The position numbers and the translations under genes are program-made. Below are positions 53,352 through 64,000 of a stretch of 64,000 bases of DNA, in pieces. Source of the DNA: Plasmodium malariae. Its lineage: Eukaryota > Apicomplexa > Aconoidasida > Haemosporida > Plasmodiidae. The notes beneath the pieces are model-generated. The model searched no databases. It had not been told where the DNA came from and saw nothing but the letters and a program-made list of their open reading frames with translations. The number at the start of each line of letters is the position of its first letter. Positions within the stretch are counted from its first letter, which is position 1. The stretch spans positions 1 to 64,000 of the forward strand of contig NW_021638313.1 of assembly GCF_900090045.1 (NCBI RefSeq), written 5' to 3'.

Positions 53352-53374
53352 ATCTTTTGAAGCATATTATACTT
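53352..53374 (+). promoter_or_regulatory. proximal upstream element of the fam-m gene at 53421
   Basis: TCTTTTGAAGCATATTATAC, about 67 bp before the ATG. It resembles the copy before the fam-l gene at 32681 most. Confidence 0.35.
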
Positions 53375-53420
53375 TTGTTAATTCTTCCCTTAATTTATTA
53401 GAATATTAAAGATATGTATA

Positions 53421-54330
53421 ATGGTGGAAATAATTAAGTCTATCTTATTTATTAAAACTTTTGAGTTAGTCCTTGTAACATGGATATGTTATTTTTACAA
53501 TGATATGGTTTGATAATACTATATAAGGATATATTCTTTATACGAATATTACATATTCTACTTTAATTAATAAAATTTTATAGAATTAATTATTTATCCT
53601 TTAAATAAAATAAATATAATTTATTAATTTTTTTTTTTAGCGAACATTTAATAAAATCGCGGATGCAAAATACAAACATGGGAGGAATTTAGATACAATA
53701 ACCCTTCGATTATTAGCAAAATATATACAGGATAAGGATTCGCATATTTTAGGGTTAAAACATAATAAATCAAATAATAATGAGTATGAAAAGTATGAAA
53801 TAACTATTAATGAAAATGGGAACAATGGAAAAAACAAAAAATTTAATAAAAGTTCATTAAATAAGGCACAATACTATATGGAAGTAATAGATTATAACAA
53901 TGGAATGTTTGATGGAAAACATTTTCACTTTGAAAAAAAATGGATTAAAAAAAAAGATTACGATAATTTTCTTGAAAGGAACAGGAAAATTTGTAATATA
54001 TCTTTAGGAAAAATAAGATTTAGAAGGTATGGTATTGGAGTTACTATGTTTGTTATTTTTTCCTTGTGTGCAGCAGCAATTGATGTATTACCAAGATTAA
54101 CGTCTTTGAATAATGCATGGAAAAAACTTGAAGAGGGTAATATATTGAAATCTTTGTATGACTATGTAAATGACTGGGACGCAACATTGAAGACTTCTAT
54201 TTATTTAACATTATTTAGTGTACTTATGCTTATATTGATTATTGTGCTTGTAATAGGAATTTGTAGAGTCTTAGGAAATAATGAAAAATATAATAAAATT
54301 AAATTGATGTCTGAACAAAGTGCATATTAA
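53421..54330 (+). CDS. fam-m exported protein (258 aa), two exons
   Basis: Exon 1 is 53421-53507 (87 nt; MVEIIKSILFIK, hydrophobic core, VTWICYFYNDM). The donor is gtttga where others have gtatga. Exon 2 is 53641-54330 after a long T run and tag. It has a signal-like start, PEXEL-like RLLAK at residues 52-56, an Asn/Lys-rich linker, the fam-m block MEVIDYNNGMFDGKHFHF with FEKKWIKKKDYDN, TM1 at about 160-180, a 35-residue loop, TM2 at about 216-237 and the NNEKYNKIKLM tail. No stop. It is the block 3 counterpart of the pseudogene at 11911. The unusual donor is still GT, so splicing is plausible but less certain than in its paralogues. Exported by inference; function unknown. Confidence 0.88.
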
Positions 54331-55599
54331 TAGAGTTATATATTTCTGTAATTAATTCTTTAATATGAGGAATATCTGTAATATATTTAGTGATATTCTT
54401 AATACAAATACTTATAATTTCTAAAATATTGTAAATGGATATGTGTATAACTAGTGTTTTTAATGCACAACATAAATATATTGTCATTGCTCTTTTTGAA
54501 TTTAAATATCTTAATGATTTTGAATTTGAATAGATGTTATTATTGTACCTTAATAAATACTATTGCATAATGTATTTATTTATATTTTTAAATATATTTC
54601 TATAAAAAATATGTGCTTATGCTCAAACATTTATGTATTATACTACAATACGGATAATTATTTAGAACTCTAGAAATTGATGTTTGTAATAAAATATTTT
54701 TCTTTTTATATTGTAAAATGTAATCTAAAATTACTATTTGTTCAGGTAAATAAGAAAGTGTATTATTTTAAAATTAACAACAAGTATATCTAGGATTATA
54801 TTAAAAGAACGATAGTAAATATATTTCGATGTATTGATGTATATATATATGTTATTTTACTTACGAAAGAACTTAATATTTATTATATATAATATGTCTT
54901 AAGTTAAATGTGTTATAAATTATATCAATTGTAAAAATCCTTTTATTAGAATTTTAATTTTCTTTACATCGAATAAAAGTAAAATTATAAACACAAATTA
55001 TGTAATATCCTTTTATATAGGATTCTTAGTTAAGAACTTATAGATTATATTTTAATTTCATTTCTATTATTATTTTATTTTATAAGTTTATAAATATTAT
55101 TAAATATACAATCAATTATTATTTAAAAAGTAAAAATATACTTCATAGATTTAAGAAAATGAAATATTTTTTTACATGTAAACTTAAAAAAAGTTAAAAG
55201 AAATACATTTCGAATTTTAAAAATATTTTTCTAATAGTTTATGTTCTCTTGTTTAAATCTTATATCTTTAATATATAAATGAAAGCAACCTTTGAAGCAC
55301 TAAAATTATTTCTTTATAAAAATTAAATTAAGTATATATTTAATTTTTAGAACTAAGCAAATAATTTTTATAGTTTAATTCTGGTTAAAATATATTAATT
55401 CGATAGTAAATAAATGAAGTTGTAAGATAACATTACTTTATTACTTATATATTTTATTTTTGTTATGTGTCACAGTATTTGGTTGACAATGTATGTAAAT
55501 ATATATTTTAATAAATAATTACTGTTTAAATAAAAACAATAATTAACAATTGTAACAGACTAAATTTTGCTTTTATTTTAATTAGGTTTATGAACCATG
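54331..55599. other. 3' flank of fam-m and spacer before the PIR-like relic
   Basis: No gene. Shared flank words (TTTGAATTTAAATATCTTAA near 54497, then GATTTTGAATTTGAATAG) match those after other fam genes. Confidence 0.5.
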
Positions 55600-56440
55600 T
55601 TCTCCGAACTTTGTTTTTACTAAATCTATGCTTACTGTAAAGAAATAATAATTAAAAATAAAATTTTGTACCTCATTATCATTAAAATTATTTCATTTAT
55701 CCTTTCTATATGAATATTTCAGTGTTTGAATAATTTTCTATAATTTCAATATTACATAACTTTTTATTTATTATTTTGAACGCAATATTAAGTATAGTGA
55801 AAAATATATTATATATTGTTAATAACTAGAATTCACATTTATAGTAAAATACAAAGACATATGTAACTATGTACAATAAAAAAAATGAGTGCGTACATGA
55901 AGTTTACAGTTAAGAAATTACCATGGTGCCCAAAAATTTCATACGATGAGAAATGAAATCATCCTTTTATAAATTGTTATTCTTATTTGAATGTATAGAT
56001 AATAAATTGTGTAGAAAATATGGGAATGTATTCTATCTGGAAACTCAATAAAATAAGAATTACATTTCTATTTCTCAGATTCTATAAACATAAACATGTT
56101 ACTTGCTATCATATTTATGGAAATATTTGTTGTATTTTTCTTTTTATATGCAGAAAATAAAAACGAAGTATAGGCATTTAAATACTATTTGTTATTATTA
56201 AAATTTACTTTATCAAAAAATTTATAATGTAATTACACGTATTTTTATTATTTATCATATATCAATTTTTTTAATCATATGTATGTTACATATAGAATAA
56301 GGTATTAATGCAGTTAAAAAACAATAAGAATAATGCTAGAGAAGAACATATTTATGAATTATAAAATAATGGTTAGGATTTTTCCCATTTGAATTCAGTT
56401 AAAATTAGAATTCATCTACCTTAGCGCCAATCATAAATAC
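55600..56440 (+). pseudogene. PIR-like relic, copy 3
   Basis: A TM segment at 56081-56173 reads SININMLLAIIFMEIFVVFF then FLYAENKNEV-stop, aligning residue by residue with copies 1 and 2. A last-exon trace at about 56302-56424 contains NNKNNAREEHIYEL-stop and then DFSHLNSV, matching the last exon of copy 2. The upstream exon survives only as fragments (for example the CCTTTCTATATGAATATTTC tract also present in copy 1 near 14150). It lies in the same position relative to fam-m and the minus-strand PIR gene as copy 1. Confidence 0.55.
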
Positions 56441-57009
56441 CCTGTCAACAATGTCACATATAATATATATCAATAAAAGAAAGAAAACGTTAAAACTGTT
56501 ACATAATGAGTAACATTTTAATTGTATTAAATTGAAAGTGGACAAATAATAAAAATTTTGAATAAAGTTATAAAGAAAAAGTAGATATATACTTTATATT
56601 TTGATTAATGTTTTTATTCCAAGGTTTTACATTTTTTATTTATATAATATTATTATTGGTATTGTTTCTAATGTTGTTTTTACTTCTGTAATACTAATAA
56701 AATAAACGCTACATCATATTGTTATATAAGAATATCCACTTTTGCTTTATGATCTTGTGTTATATGCTTAAGTTTTAAAATTATTTATATTTCATTCTAA
56801 GGAGAATCTCGTTTAAAGGGAATTTTCTAATCCTAATTTAAAAAATATAATCGTATTTATCTTTTTATTTGAATAATTTTTATAGACATATATTCATTTC
56901 TTTATTTAATGTTTATATTGCTTTTTAATGAATTTGTACATAAGTGTAACATATATATCACTAAGTATTTTACTTTCTATTGAAAATAATATAAATGGTT
57001 AATATTACA

Positions 57010-58190
57010 TCAAGTGTATCCTTGAGGTTGATAGGATATATTATGAAAACTTCCTTCATAATTTTTATTTACTTCTTCATGAAGGTTTTGTAAGGATTCT
57101 CTCGACTCTTCTTGAAATTTGTTAAGATCAATAATTTTTTTTTTTAGTAAACGATTATATATCCAAGATTTCAGTGGAGTAAACTACATCAAAATATATG
57201 TTTATTTATTTAAAAATATAATATTTATATGCTTATAATTTTTGTGAAAATAAATTATTCTATATGTGGTAAATTATTATTAATTTTAAATATAATACTT
57301 ATTAACCTTATATAAAAAAAATATAGTGAAAGACATTAGTAATACGATAGCTGTTGTTAAAATGGGAACAAATAGGTCATCTTTTGTAGGTGGTAATATT
57401 TTTGTTGAACTTTGCTCTATTTGTGGTAATGTTTTTGGTAAATCAATGCATGGAGATAATGTATTCATTTTATCATCATATGCTTTCTTAAAATTGTTTA
57501 GCTCCTCACAAAATAGACCTTTATTATTTCTTTGACATTCTTCGAAATTATTCTTATAAAAGCTATAAAGATTTGTAATATTCTTGCAAATTGTACCATC
57601 AGAATCACTTTCTTGTCCATTAAATTTTTCAAAGTCATCATAATAACTGTATAATTGTTTAAGTTTATTTAAAATATTAGATTGAATTTCTTCGAATTTC
57701 TGGACACATATATTACCTAACTGGGATGAAAATTCATTATATTTCTGAAACCATTCAGTTTTCTTATTATAATTATTATCTGAATTTATCCTATAATTTA
57801 AGTATTTACAAGGTTTGAAGCTATCGGATTTATACTTATCCTTTATTTCAATTAAATATCTACCAATTTCTTGACATGCACTGACTAAACCATCACTATC
57901 AATAGGCGCAATTGTCATACATTTTCTTGCAGGATTTTCTGTACCACTTTCATTGTGAATATCTTGGATAACTGTTTCAAATTCATTTTTATATTTAACA
58001 TATAATGTCACGGTATTCTCCTAAAAATAAAAAATAAAAAATAATAATATATAAATATACAAAAAAAAATTTTCATTAAATAGATTTATCTATCCTTTCT
58101 AGAACAACAAAACCTTGGATAAAATAATATATATAATAATTAAAAAACAAAAATAAATTTTACGTTTTCTTCTGTGGTTTGAGTTGTCAT
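57010..58190 (-). CDS. pir: PIR protein (304 aa), three exons
   Basis: Exon 1 is 58190-58164 (9 codons, MTTQTTEEN, donor gtaaaa), exon 2 is 58020-57307 (238 codons, acceptor tttttag) and exon 3 is 57183-57010 (57 codons plus TGA). All junctions are phase 0. The ectodomain has Cys-containing blocks ACQEIGRYLIEIKDKY, CKYLNYRINSDNNYN, QLYSYYDDFEKF and ICKNITNLYSFYK. TM at about residues 226-246 ends FFLYK, and the cytoplasmic part begins FTPLKSWIYNRLLKKK and ends YQPQGYT. It is a close paralogue of the PIR gene at 15.4-16.6 kb, with the same exon sizes (27 nt, about 710 nt, 174 nt). No internal stop. A variant surface or infected-cell protein by family; the specific function is unknown. An open-frame start at GTG 58011 is not the true start, because the frame runs on to the acceptor. 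Confidence 0.92.
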
Positions 58191-60672
58191 TGTATATAGG
58201 TATACGTGAATTAAGAAACAAAAATTAAATTAGTATCATTTTAATATTTATATAAATGAAAAAATATATATAATATATTAATATGTAGTATTTTCCTTTT
58301 TTTCATATATAGATTTTAAGAACAAGAATTACTTAGGAAAAATTTCCTCTTTACTTTTTATTAACATTACAATAAGTAGAATAGTTAGTAAAATATAAGA
58401 TAAACGCTTTTAATTGATAAAATTATAATTGTAAAAACAGGGTTAATTTATTGTAAACAAAAAAAATTATAGAGAAAAATTCGCTCTTCTATTTTTTTAT
58501 TTATATGGGACTTATATAATTGTACTGATATATTATACAAAAAATTAAATTAATTTTAGTATATTCTCAAATAAATTTCCTATTTTAATTGAATACTTTT
58601 TCAGAAATCCTTTTTTGACTTTTAAAATATTATAAATAGTTAAATATTAACTATTTATAAGATATAGTATTTTCTCATTTATTTTATTATTATTTTTTTT
58701 ATTGTTAAGTTAATACCTTTCATATTATTTAAATTAATATTTGTAATAGGTTTTAATAATATATGTATTGGTTAAGAAACTGAACTTCACGAATATTACT
58801 AAAATTTAAATTTAACTAAATAAAAGAAGACATTTAGCTAAAAAGAAGTATAGTATATGAAAATATGCATTTATTTGTTAAATGAAAAATATACATCCTC
58901 AAAAAATTTATTCTAATTATAAATATAATATTCCATAAATTCACTATATCGTATAATTTTAAAATAATCTGCTAATTTTCTTCATTGTATTATATACAGA
59001 AGTTAAAGTTTTACTTTCTTCTTTAGAACCTTCATAATGTGATAATATATATATTTATATTCGATATATAAATGTATGCAGAAAAAGTAAATATGTTTAT
59101 ACTATAGAATAATTATTATTATATATTAAAAATAAAAAGCAAAATAATATAATATTTATCTTAATTGCTTTAGTAAAATTTATTATTGAAATCATTTGTA
59201 CATGTAGCATAACAAAAATATAGATTAACATGTCAATCAATATTTATCATAATAATCTACAGAGCATGCAACTTATTAGCAATGTTGTTTATGGTATGTG
59301 TTTATATTTCAATATATAATAAAACATTTGCGAAGGTTAATATCATAATATTTTTCAATTATGTATATGTCACTTATATTTTATTTATAATACTATATTT
59401 CATATTAGTTCTAACATATTATAACATTTAATTCAATGTATTTAGAAAATAATATTAAATTATTATTATTATTTTTTTTTTTTTTATATATATTTTATTG
59501 TTCTAAATTATCTTACGATTATATACGTTTAGTATGATATATAAATTATAAGTTATATCTTAAATGAATTAACATATTTAACATTTAATCAAATATATTT
59601 AAAAAATAACTTAAAAATGAAATAAAAGAAAAATATGTATTTGTTATTATTTCATATATGTAATGATTTGTCTTTTTCTTCATAAGCTATGTAGAATTTT
59701 AAATAGTACAATAAGCTTTATAATTGTTAAAATAAATATTAGTTAACGTTATGTTGTAGTGGATATTCTTTTGCTCTTATATTATTTTATTATTTATAAT
59801 ATTAAAATTTGTTATTTTAATATTTACATCAGCGTTTAACTTAATAAAGTATAATATTTATCAAGGTGCGTTATATATTTCAAAACATTAGGTTTTGTTA
59901 TTCAACTTTTATATTAAATCAGAACTATTTTCGTAAGTTCATGTATGTTAATATTTTTTTAAAATATTTAATATATTTTTAATGTACTTGCAATATGTTT
60001 ATATGATTATAGTTAAATTAAATAATTTATTAAGTTTACATATCAATATAAGAAATATAAAAAAACACACGTATTAATATTCTTGTAATTTATACATAAT
60101 ATTAATGAAATATGTAAGTGATATATATATTACATTATAAAACATAAAAGTATTTTTTGAAAGGAGACTTATATATATTAAAATAATATACTTTAAAAGA
60201 ACTATATATTCATTATTTGTAATATAAAATAAGAATATTTAAGTTCATTTAAATTTATTAAATATTTTTTGAAACATGGATAACGTTAATATTATTAATA
60301 AGTAAAAGCAATGTTTTCTGAACAAAATACTATTGATATACTGTAATATATACGTTTTATGTAATATGAGTATATTATATTACAAATAAGTATTTATATT
60401 TCAGTTAGAATTATGTTATTTGATCGTCATGCTTATAATTCATTCAGAAACATATTTGTTTTTTTTTATTTATTAATATTATTACTGCATCAATTATAAT
60501 GTTTAAAAAATAAGCAGAATGCTGTTATTATAGCTTTTACTCAATACAAACTAGTAAATAAAAATTTATAATTTACTTATTTTTTATGGAATATGATAAA
60601 AGTAAAAAATTATTACTTATCAAAATGGATTAAACATTTTAACAAATAGATCTACTATTGGTTTATGTTCTA

Positions 60673-60719
<47 letters not shown>

Positions 60720-62215
60720 GTATAATTTATAAAATGTTAAAAAAAAATATAAGGAGAAAAAATATTATTAATTAAATATTAAAAAGAATAATATTATTCT
60801 ATAATGACAAAAATCAAAAGAGAAAAAAATTAAAAGTTATAGTTTATATATTCTTTTGAAAACTCGAAAAGGTAGTGTCCAAATATATTTATTAATATAA
60901 TAAAAATAGATATTTAATTGAAAGGAAAAAAATAAAAATATATGATATTTTTTGAAATTCCTATGAAATAATTTTATTCTGTTTCATTTGTACTTCATTT
61001 TGATAAAGTGTTGAATCTTATCAATTTAGGACTGTTTAAATTATATACTTTTCTATAATTATATTTTATATCTTTGATATTATAAAAATATTTATAAATT
61101 ATAATGTATAAAAAAAAAAGAACAATAAAACCATAAGTATCATTTTTAATTATCGGTTCATACCTTTTTTTAAAAGTGAATAATAATGTTAATATAAAAA
61201 ATTATGTATCCTGAATAATTTCATTATTATCACATTTTTGTCATTTTAATAATTTCATTGATATTTAAAATTTATTTTTATTAAAATTATATAAACAAAA
61301 AAATAAATACTTTAATAATATTAAGGTACATAAATATGTATGAACATTTTTAATTAAAGTCACAATATTGTTGAGAATAAAAATTAAATTCTTTATTAAC
61401 AGAATGAATTTTTATATATGATTTTTTCATTTTGCGTATATATAAATAATTCAAGAAAAATATTATTATATATATAACAGTTAAAGTATTATAAATTTAT
61501 AATAAATAAGAACTATTTATATGTTAACATTTATTAGGGCATAGAGATTAACAGTTTTTTATAGAATATATAGTTTACTTTTTTATAAGATAAATTATGT
61601 GTGGAATATAATTACCTTTTCATATATTTTAACATCTTTTTTTTTTAATGAACAAATTTACTATATCACTTAAAGCATTAATTTCCAAATAATGCGAATA
61701 CTTGTAGATTACATAATAATTATCTTTTTAAAAGTGAAAAATATTGTACAGTAATTTTTAATGGAATAAAATATAATTATATAAATTTATGTGATAATAT
61801 TATATTAATTCAAAAATAGTATTAAAATTTATTTATTTTTCTCTTTTTTATTATTCAAAATGTTAATTTTTTCTATGTTTAATATTTTGGAAAATATTAA
61901 TATTAATTTAATTTTTTTTTTTTTCTGATATATATAATATCATCTTACAAATTTTATTGAATAAAGTATTAATATAATATTCTAATGGATATTTTTTTTA
62001 GAAAGAAAAAATTGCATATGTAATAGTAATATATTTTAAGTAACGAAGTTTCAAACTTCATATTTCATTCTTGCATTTTTCTTCTTTATTACTTCTTACT
62101 TTATATTCCTCTTCTTTATTTCTTACATGCATTAAAAAATTAAAGTAAACTTATTTTTTAGCAGTACCTTATCTTAAATATAATCTAACTATATTTTGGT
62201 TGTATTACTATGAAT
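58191..62215. other. 5' flank of the PIR gene and gene-free DNA
   Basis: The first 1.4 kb is homologous to 16.6-18.0 kb, for example CATATAAATGAAAAAATATA-type sequence near 58250 and AGATTAACATGTCAATCAAT near 59222. After about 59.6 kb I see no homology to block 1 and no gene. A (TA)n microsatellite lies at 60678-60713. Confidence 0.6.
60678..60713. repeat. (AT)18 microsatellite
   Basis: Eighteen uninterrupted AT units, the longest perfect dinucleotide run noticed in the window. Confidence 0.9.
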
Positions 62216-64000
62216 TTATGGAATGTGTTTTTCTGCTATATCAATGGATTTTTCGACTGTCCCATTATTAACTATAGAACTTGCATATAAGTCATCTTCT
62301 CCTATCCAGTCTTCTATCTCATTTCTGAAACTGTCCTTCCCTATATGAGTATGGAATTCGTTATTTCTTCTATTTTCTATATCACTGTTGATATATTCAA
62401 TTGTATTTTCTGTAATTTCTTGTTTGTTACCTGAATATTTTTTTGTCTTCCATTCATTTATGGATATATCCAAAAATGATTCCCTATTTTCAAGGTTTAC
62501 CTCCTTTTTACATTCTTCTAATACTGCTATAAGCACGAGAATACAAAGCTTTGTTAATAATTTTTTTTTTATATATTTATATAATTCTTCATAATTTTCT
62601 TTGTGCTTCAATTCTTCTATATTTAATAGTGATACATAATTTTTAGTATCTTCATTTACATATTCATCTGAGATATTCTGCAACTCCTGCGCTAATCCAT
62701 TATTCCAGTACTGATCAAGATGTTGTTGTATAATCATACCCTTTTTTGATATCCACTGTCTCCATATATCTTTTTCTCTTTCTAAAAATGAAACTTTTTG
62801 ATTTTCATTTGAAGATTTCTTTTTTATTTCTTCCATTTCTTGTATGTAAGATACTTCTCTTTTCCATTCATCCTTTAAACTATTAAACCAATCGTCTTTT
62901 TTGAGATTTTGAGAAAGATTTCTATGTCTTTGTATCCATTTATTCCATAGAATATTTTGTTTTTTAATATCACTGATACATTTAATATTTTCTATTATTA
63001 GATCATTATCAGTTAAATTAGGAAAGGTTATATTATCCTCTTTTGTGAACTCATCTATGCATATTTCTAAAAATTCGTCTTGGATGTTTTCCCATTCTTT
63101 ATTTCTAAATTCTTCGAGTACTTCCATATGTACTTCTACTATGATTTTGGATCTGTCTCTTGTTCGCTTTGATAAATTTACATTTTTTGTAAGTTCATTT
63201 ATTTTTATTTTTTTTATAATTTCTTCATCATCATATATTATGTGTTCTAAAGGATCATCCGTAAAAATTTTACTTTTCTTGTTAGAAAATGAAGGTACAA
63301 GCAATCTCAGAAATTTCACATGTTTTCTACTTATCTTTTTTTTTTTTTTTAATATTCCAGTTAAAGCAAACTATAGTATAAGAAAAACATTTTTATAAAA
63401 TAAGCTATTACAATAAATAAATGATTTTCATATTTTTAAGCCTTTATTATTATATTACTTTAATAAAAAGAGAAAATATAATAATAATTACCAAGTTTAT
63501 TAAAATAGATGATGTATATTTATCACTTGGATTTAATATCGTACCTATAATTGTATTTTATACATATATATGTATATATTATTTAGTATAGTTATTTCAA
63601 ATGTAGAAACATAAGTAGAATTAGTGATACCTGTAGTATGTGATATTTGGGGAGGACTACGTGCTAAGGTATATGTCGATGCTTTATCAGTTGGCAGTGT
63701 ATTCTCAGGATCAGGAGATAATTGTGTGCCTTGAAGAGCTGGAGAGGGTAATGCAGTAGTATCTTCTGATGCTACATGTACATATTCAGAAATTTTAGCT
63801 TTTTCTAATGATGCATCTGTTAAAGATTGTGAATCCTCAGTTTCTATAGTTGAATGCTGAATTTCTGAATCTTCACTTTTAATAAGTTTTGATGGAGGTT
63901 GTGATGGAATTTGTAGTTCAAGTTCAGTTTGAGCTTCGGGTGTAATGGGCACATCTATATTTTTATTTTGAGGTTTGGGAATATTTTGATCTATACCTTC
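62216..64000 (-). CDS. STP1 protein, 3' part (partial at the right edge)
   Basis: Minus strand, 5' end beyond the window. Proposed exons are >64000-63631, 63544-63459 and 63370-62216, giving 536 visible residues. The first visible part is Ser/Thr/Pro/Glu-rich and lacks cysteines, like the juxtamembrane ectodomain of STP1. The middle exon encodes NPSDKYTSSILINLVIIIIF, the membrane segment, and ends FIK before a gtaata donor. The last exon starts FALTGILKKKKK and carries the tryptophan-bearing cytoplasmic region: VEVHMEVLEEFRNKEWENIQ, NILWNKWIQRHRN, KDDWFNSLKDEWKRE and DIWRQWISKKG blocks. These relate STP1 to the SURFIN/SICAvar-type intracellular domains. The 86-nt intron at 63545-63630 (cag|gtatca ... 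ttatag|gt) is my inference. Without it the frame meets a stop, so a frameshifted pseudogene is the alternative. Confidence 0.8.

Noticed and set aside
57326..57535. 69-codon plus-strand frame
   Set aside because: Antisense to the second PIR gene.
62388..62594. 68-codon plus-strand frame, and a second at 63045-63398
   Set aside because: Both are antisense to the STP1 last exon, which has the W-rich motifs.
1..64000. Telomere repeats, tRNA or rRNA genes, CRISPR arrays, bacterial-type ribosome binding sites
   Set aside because: None seen. GGGTTYA-type arrays are absent, and start codons given as GTG or TTG in open frames are only artefacts of frames that continue upstream to splice acceptors.

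Overview
The window looks like a subtelomeric stretch of a malaria-parasite chromosome, most probably Plasmodium malariae. It is extremely A+T-rich (about four-fifths by eye), genes are sparse and separated by kilobases of A/T-rich DNA, and GT-AG introns are short. The genes belong to Plasmodium surface or exported multigene families: fam-l-like and fam-m-like two-exon exported proteins (families I associate with P. malariae), PIR proteins, and the 3' end of an STP1 gene. I see no housekeeping genes, tRNAs, rRNAs or telomeric repeats. The assignment rests on recognised sequence style and motifs; no database search was possible.

Layout. 1-8.5 kb: mostly non-coding, with one decayed two-exon exported-protein gene (3.05-4.0 kb). 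8.5-18 kb (block 1): divergent fam-l-like gene (+), fam-m pseudogene (+), decayed PIR-like relic (+), intact three-exon PIR gene (-). 18-25.7 kb: gene-free apart from a PIR last-exon relic at 22.1 kb. 25.7-30.2 kb: intact fam-l (+) and fam-m pseudogene (+). 32.7-39.5 kb: intact fam-l (+), intact fam-m (+), PIR-like relic (+). 39.5-49.7 kb: mostly non-coding, with a less A+T-extreme island at 42.4-43.8 kb and a two-TM exported-protein relic at 46.5-47.0 kb. 49.7-59.6 kb (block 3): intact fam-l (+), fam-m (+), PIR-like relic (+), PIR gene (-), in the same order, orientation and spacing as block 1. 59.6-62.2 kb: gene-free. 62.2-64.0 kb: STP1 (-), running off the right edge.

Main result. The window is built from four fam-l + fam-m pairs, each with about 2.5-2.7 kb between the two genes. 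Two of these pairs sit in a roughly 10-kb duplicated segment that also carries the PIR-like relic and a minus-strand PIR gene. Every first exon of the clear fam-l/fam-m genes is exactly 87 nt and ends in phase 0. In six genes checked the PEXEL-like motif (RxLxK type) falls at residues 51-56. Two candidate cis elements accompany the units: one of the type YATTCTATAY at about 400-435 bp before the ATG, and one of the type TTAGAARTATATTATAT at 66-71 bp before the ATG.

Biologically the set fits host-cell remodelling and antigenic variation. fam-l and fam-m proteins have an N-terminal signal, a PEXEL-like site and two membrane segments. PIR and STP1 are single-pass membrane proteins of infected cells or parasite surfaces. 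Functions beyond family membership are not determinable here.
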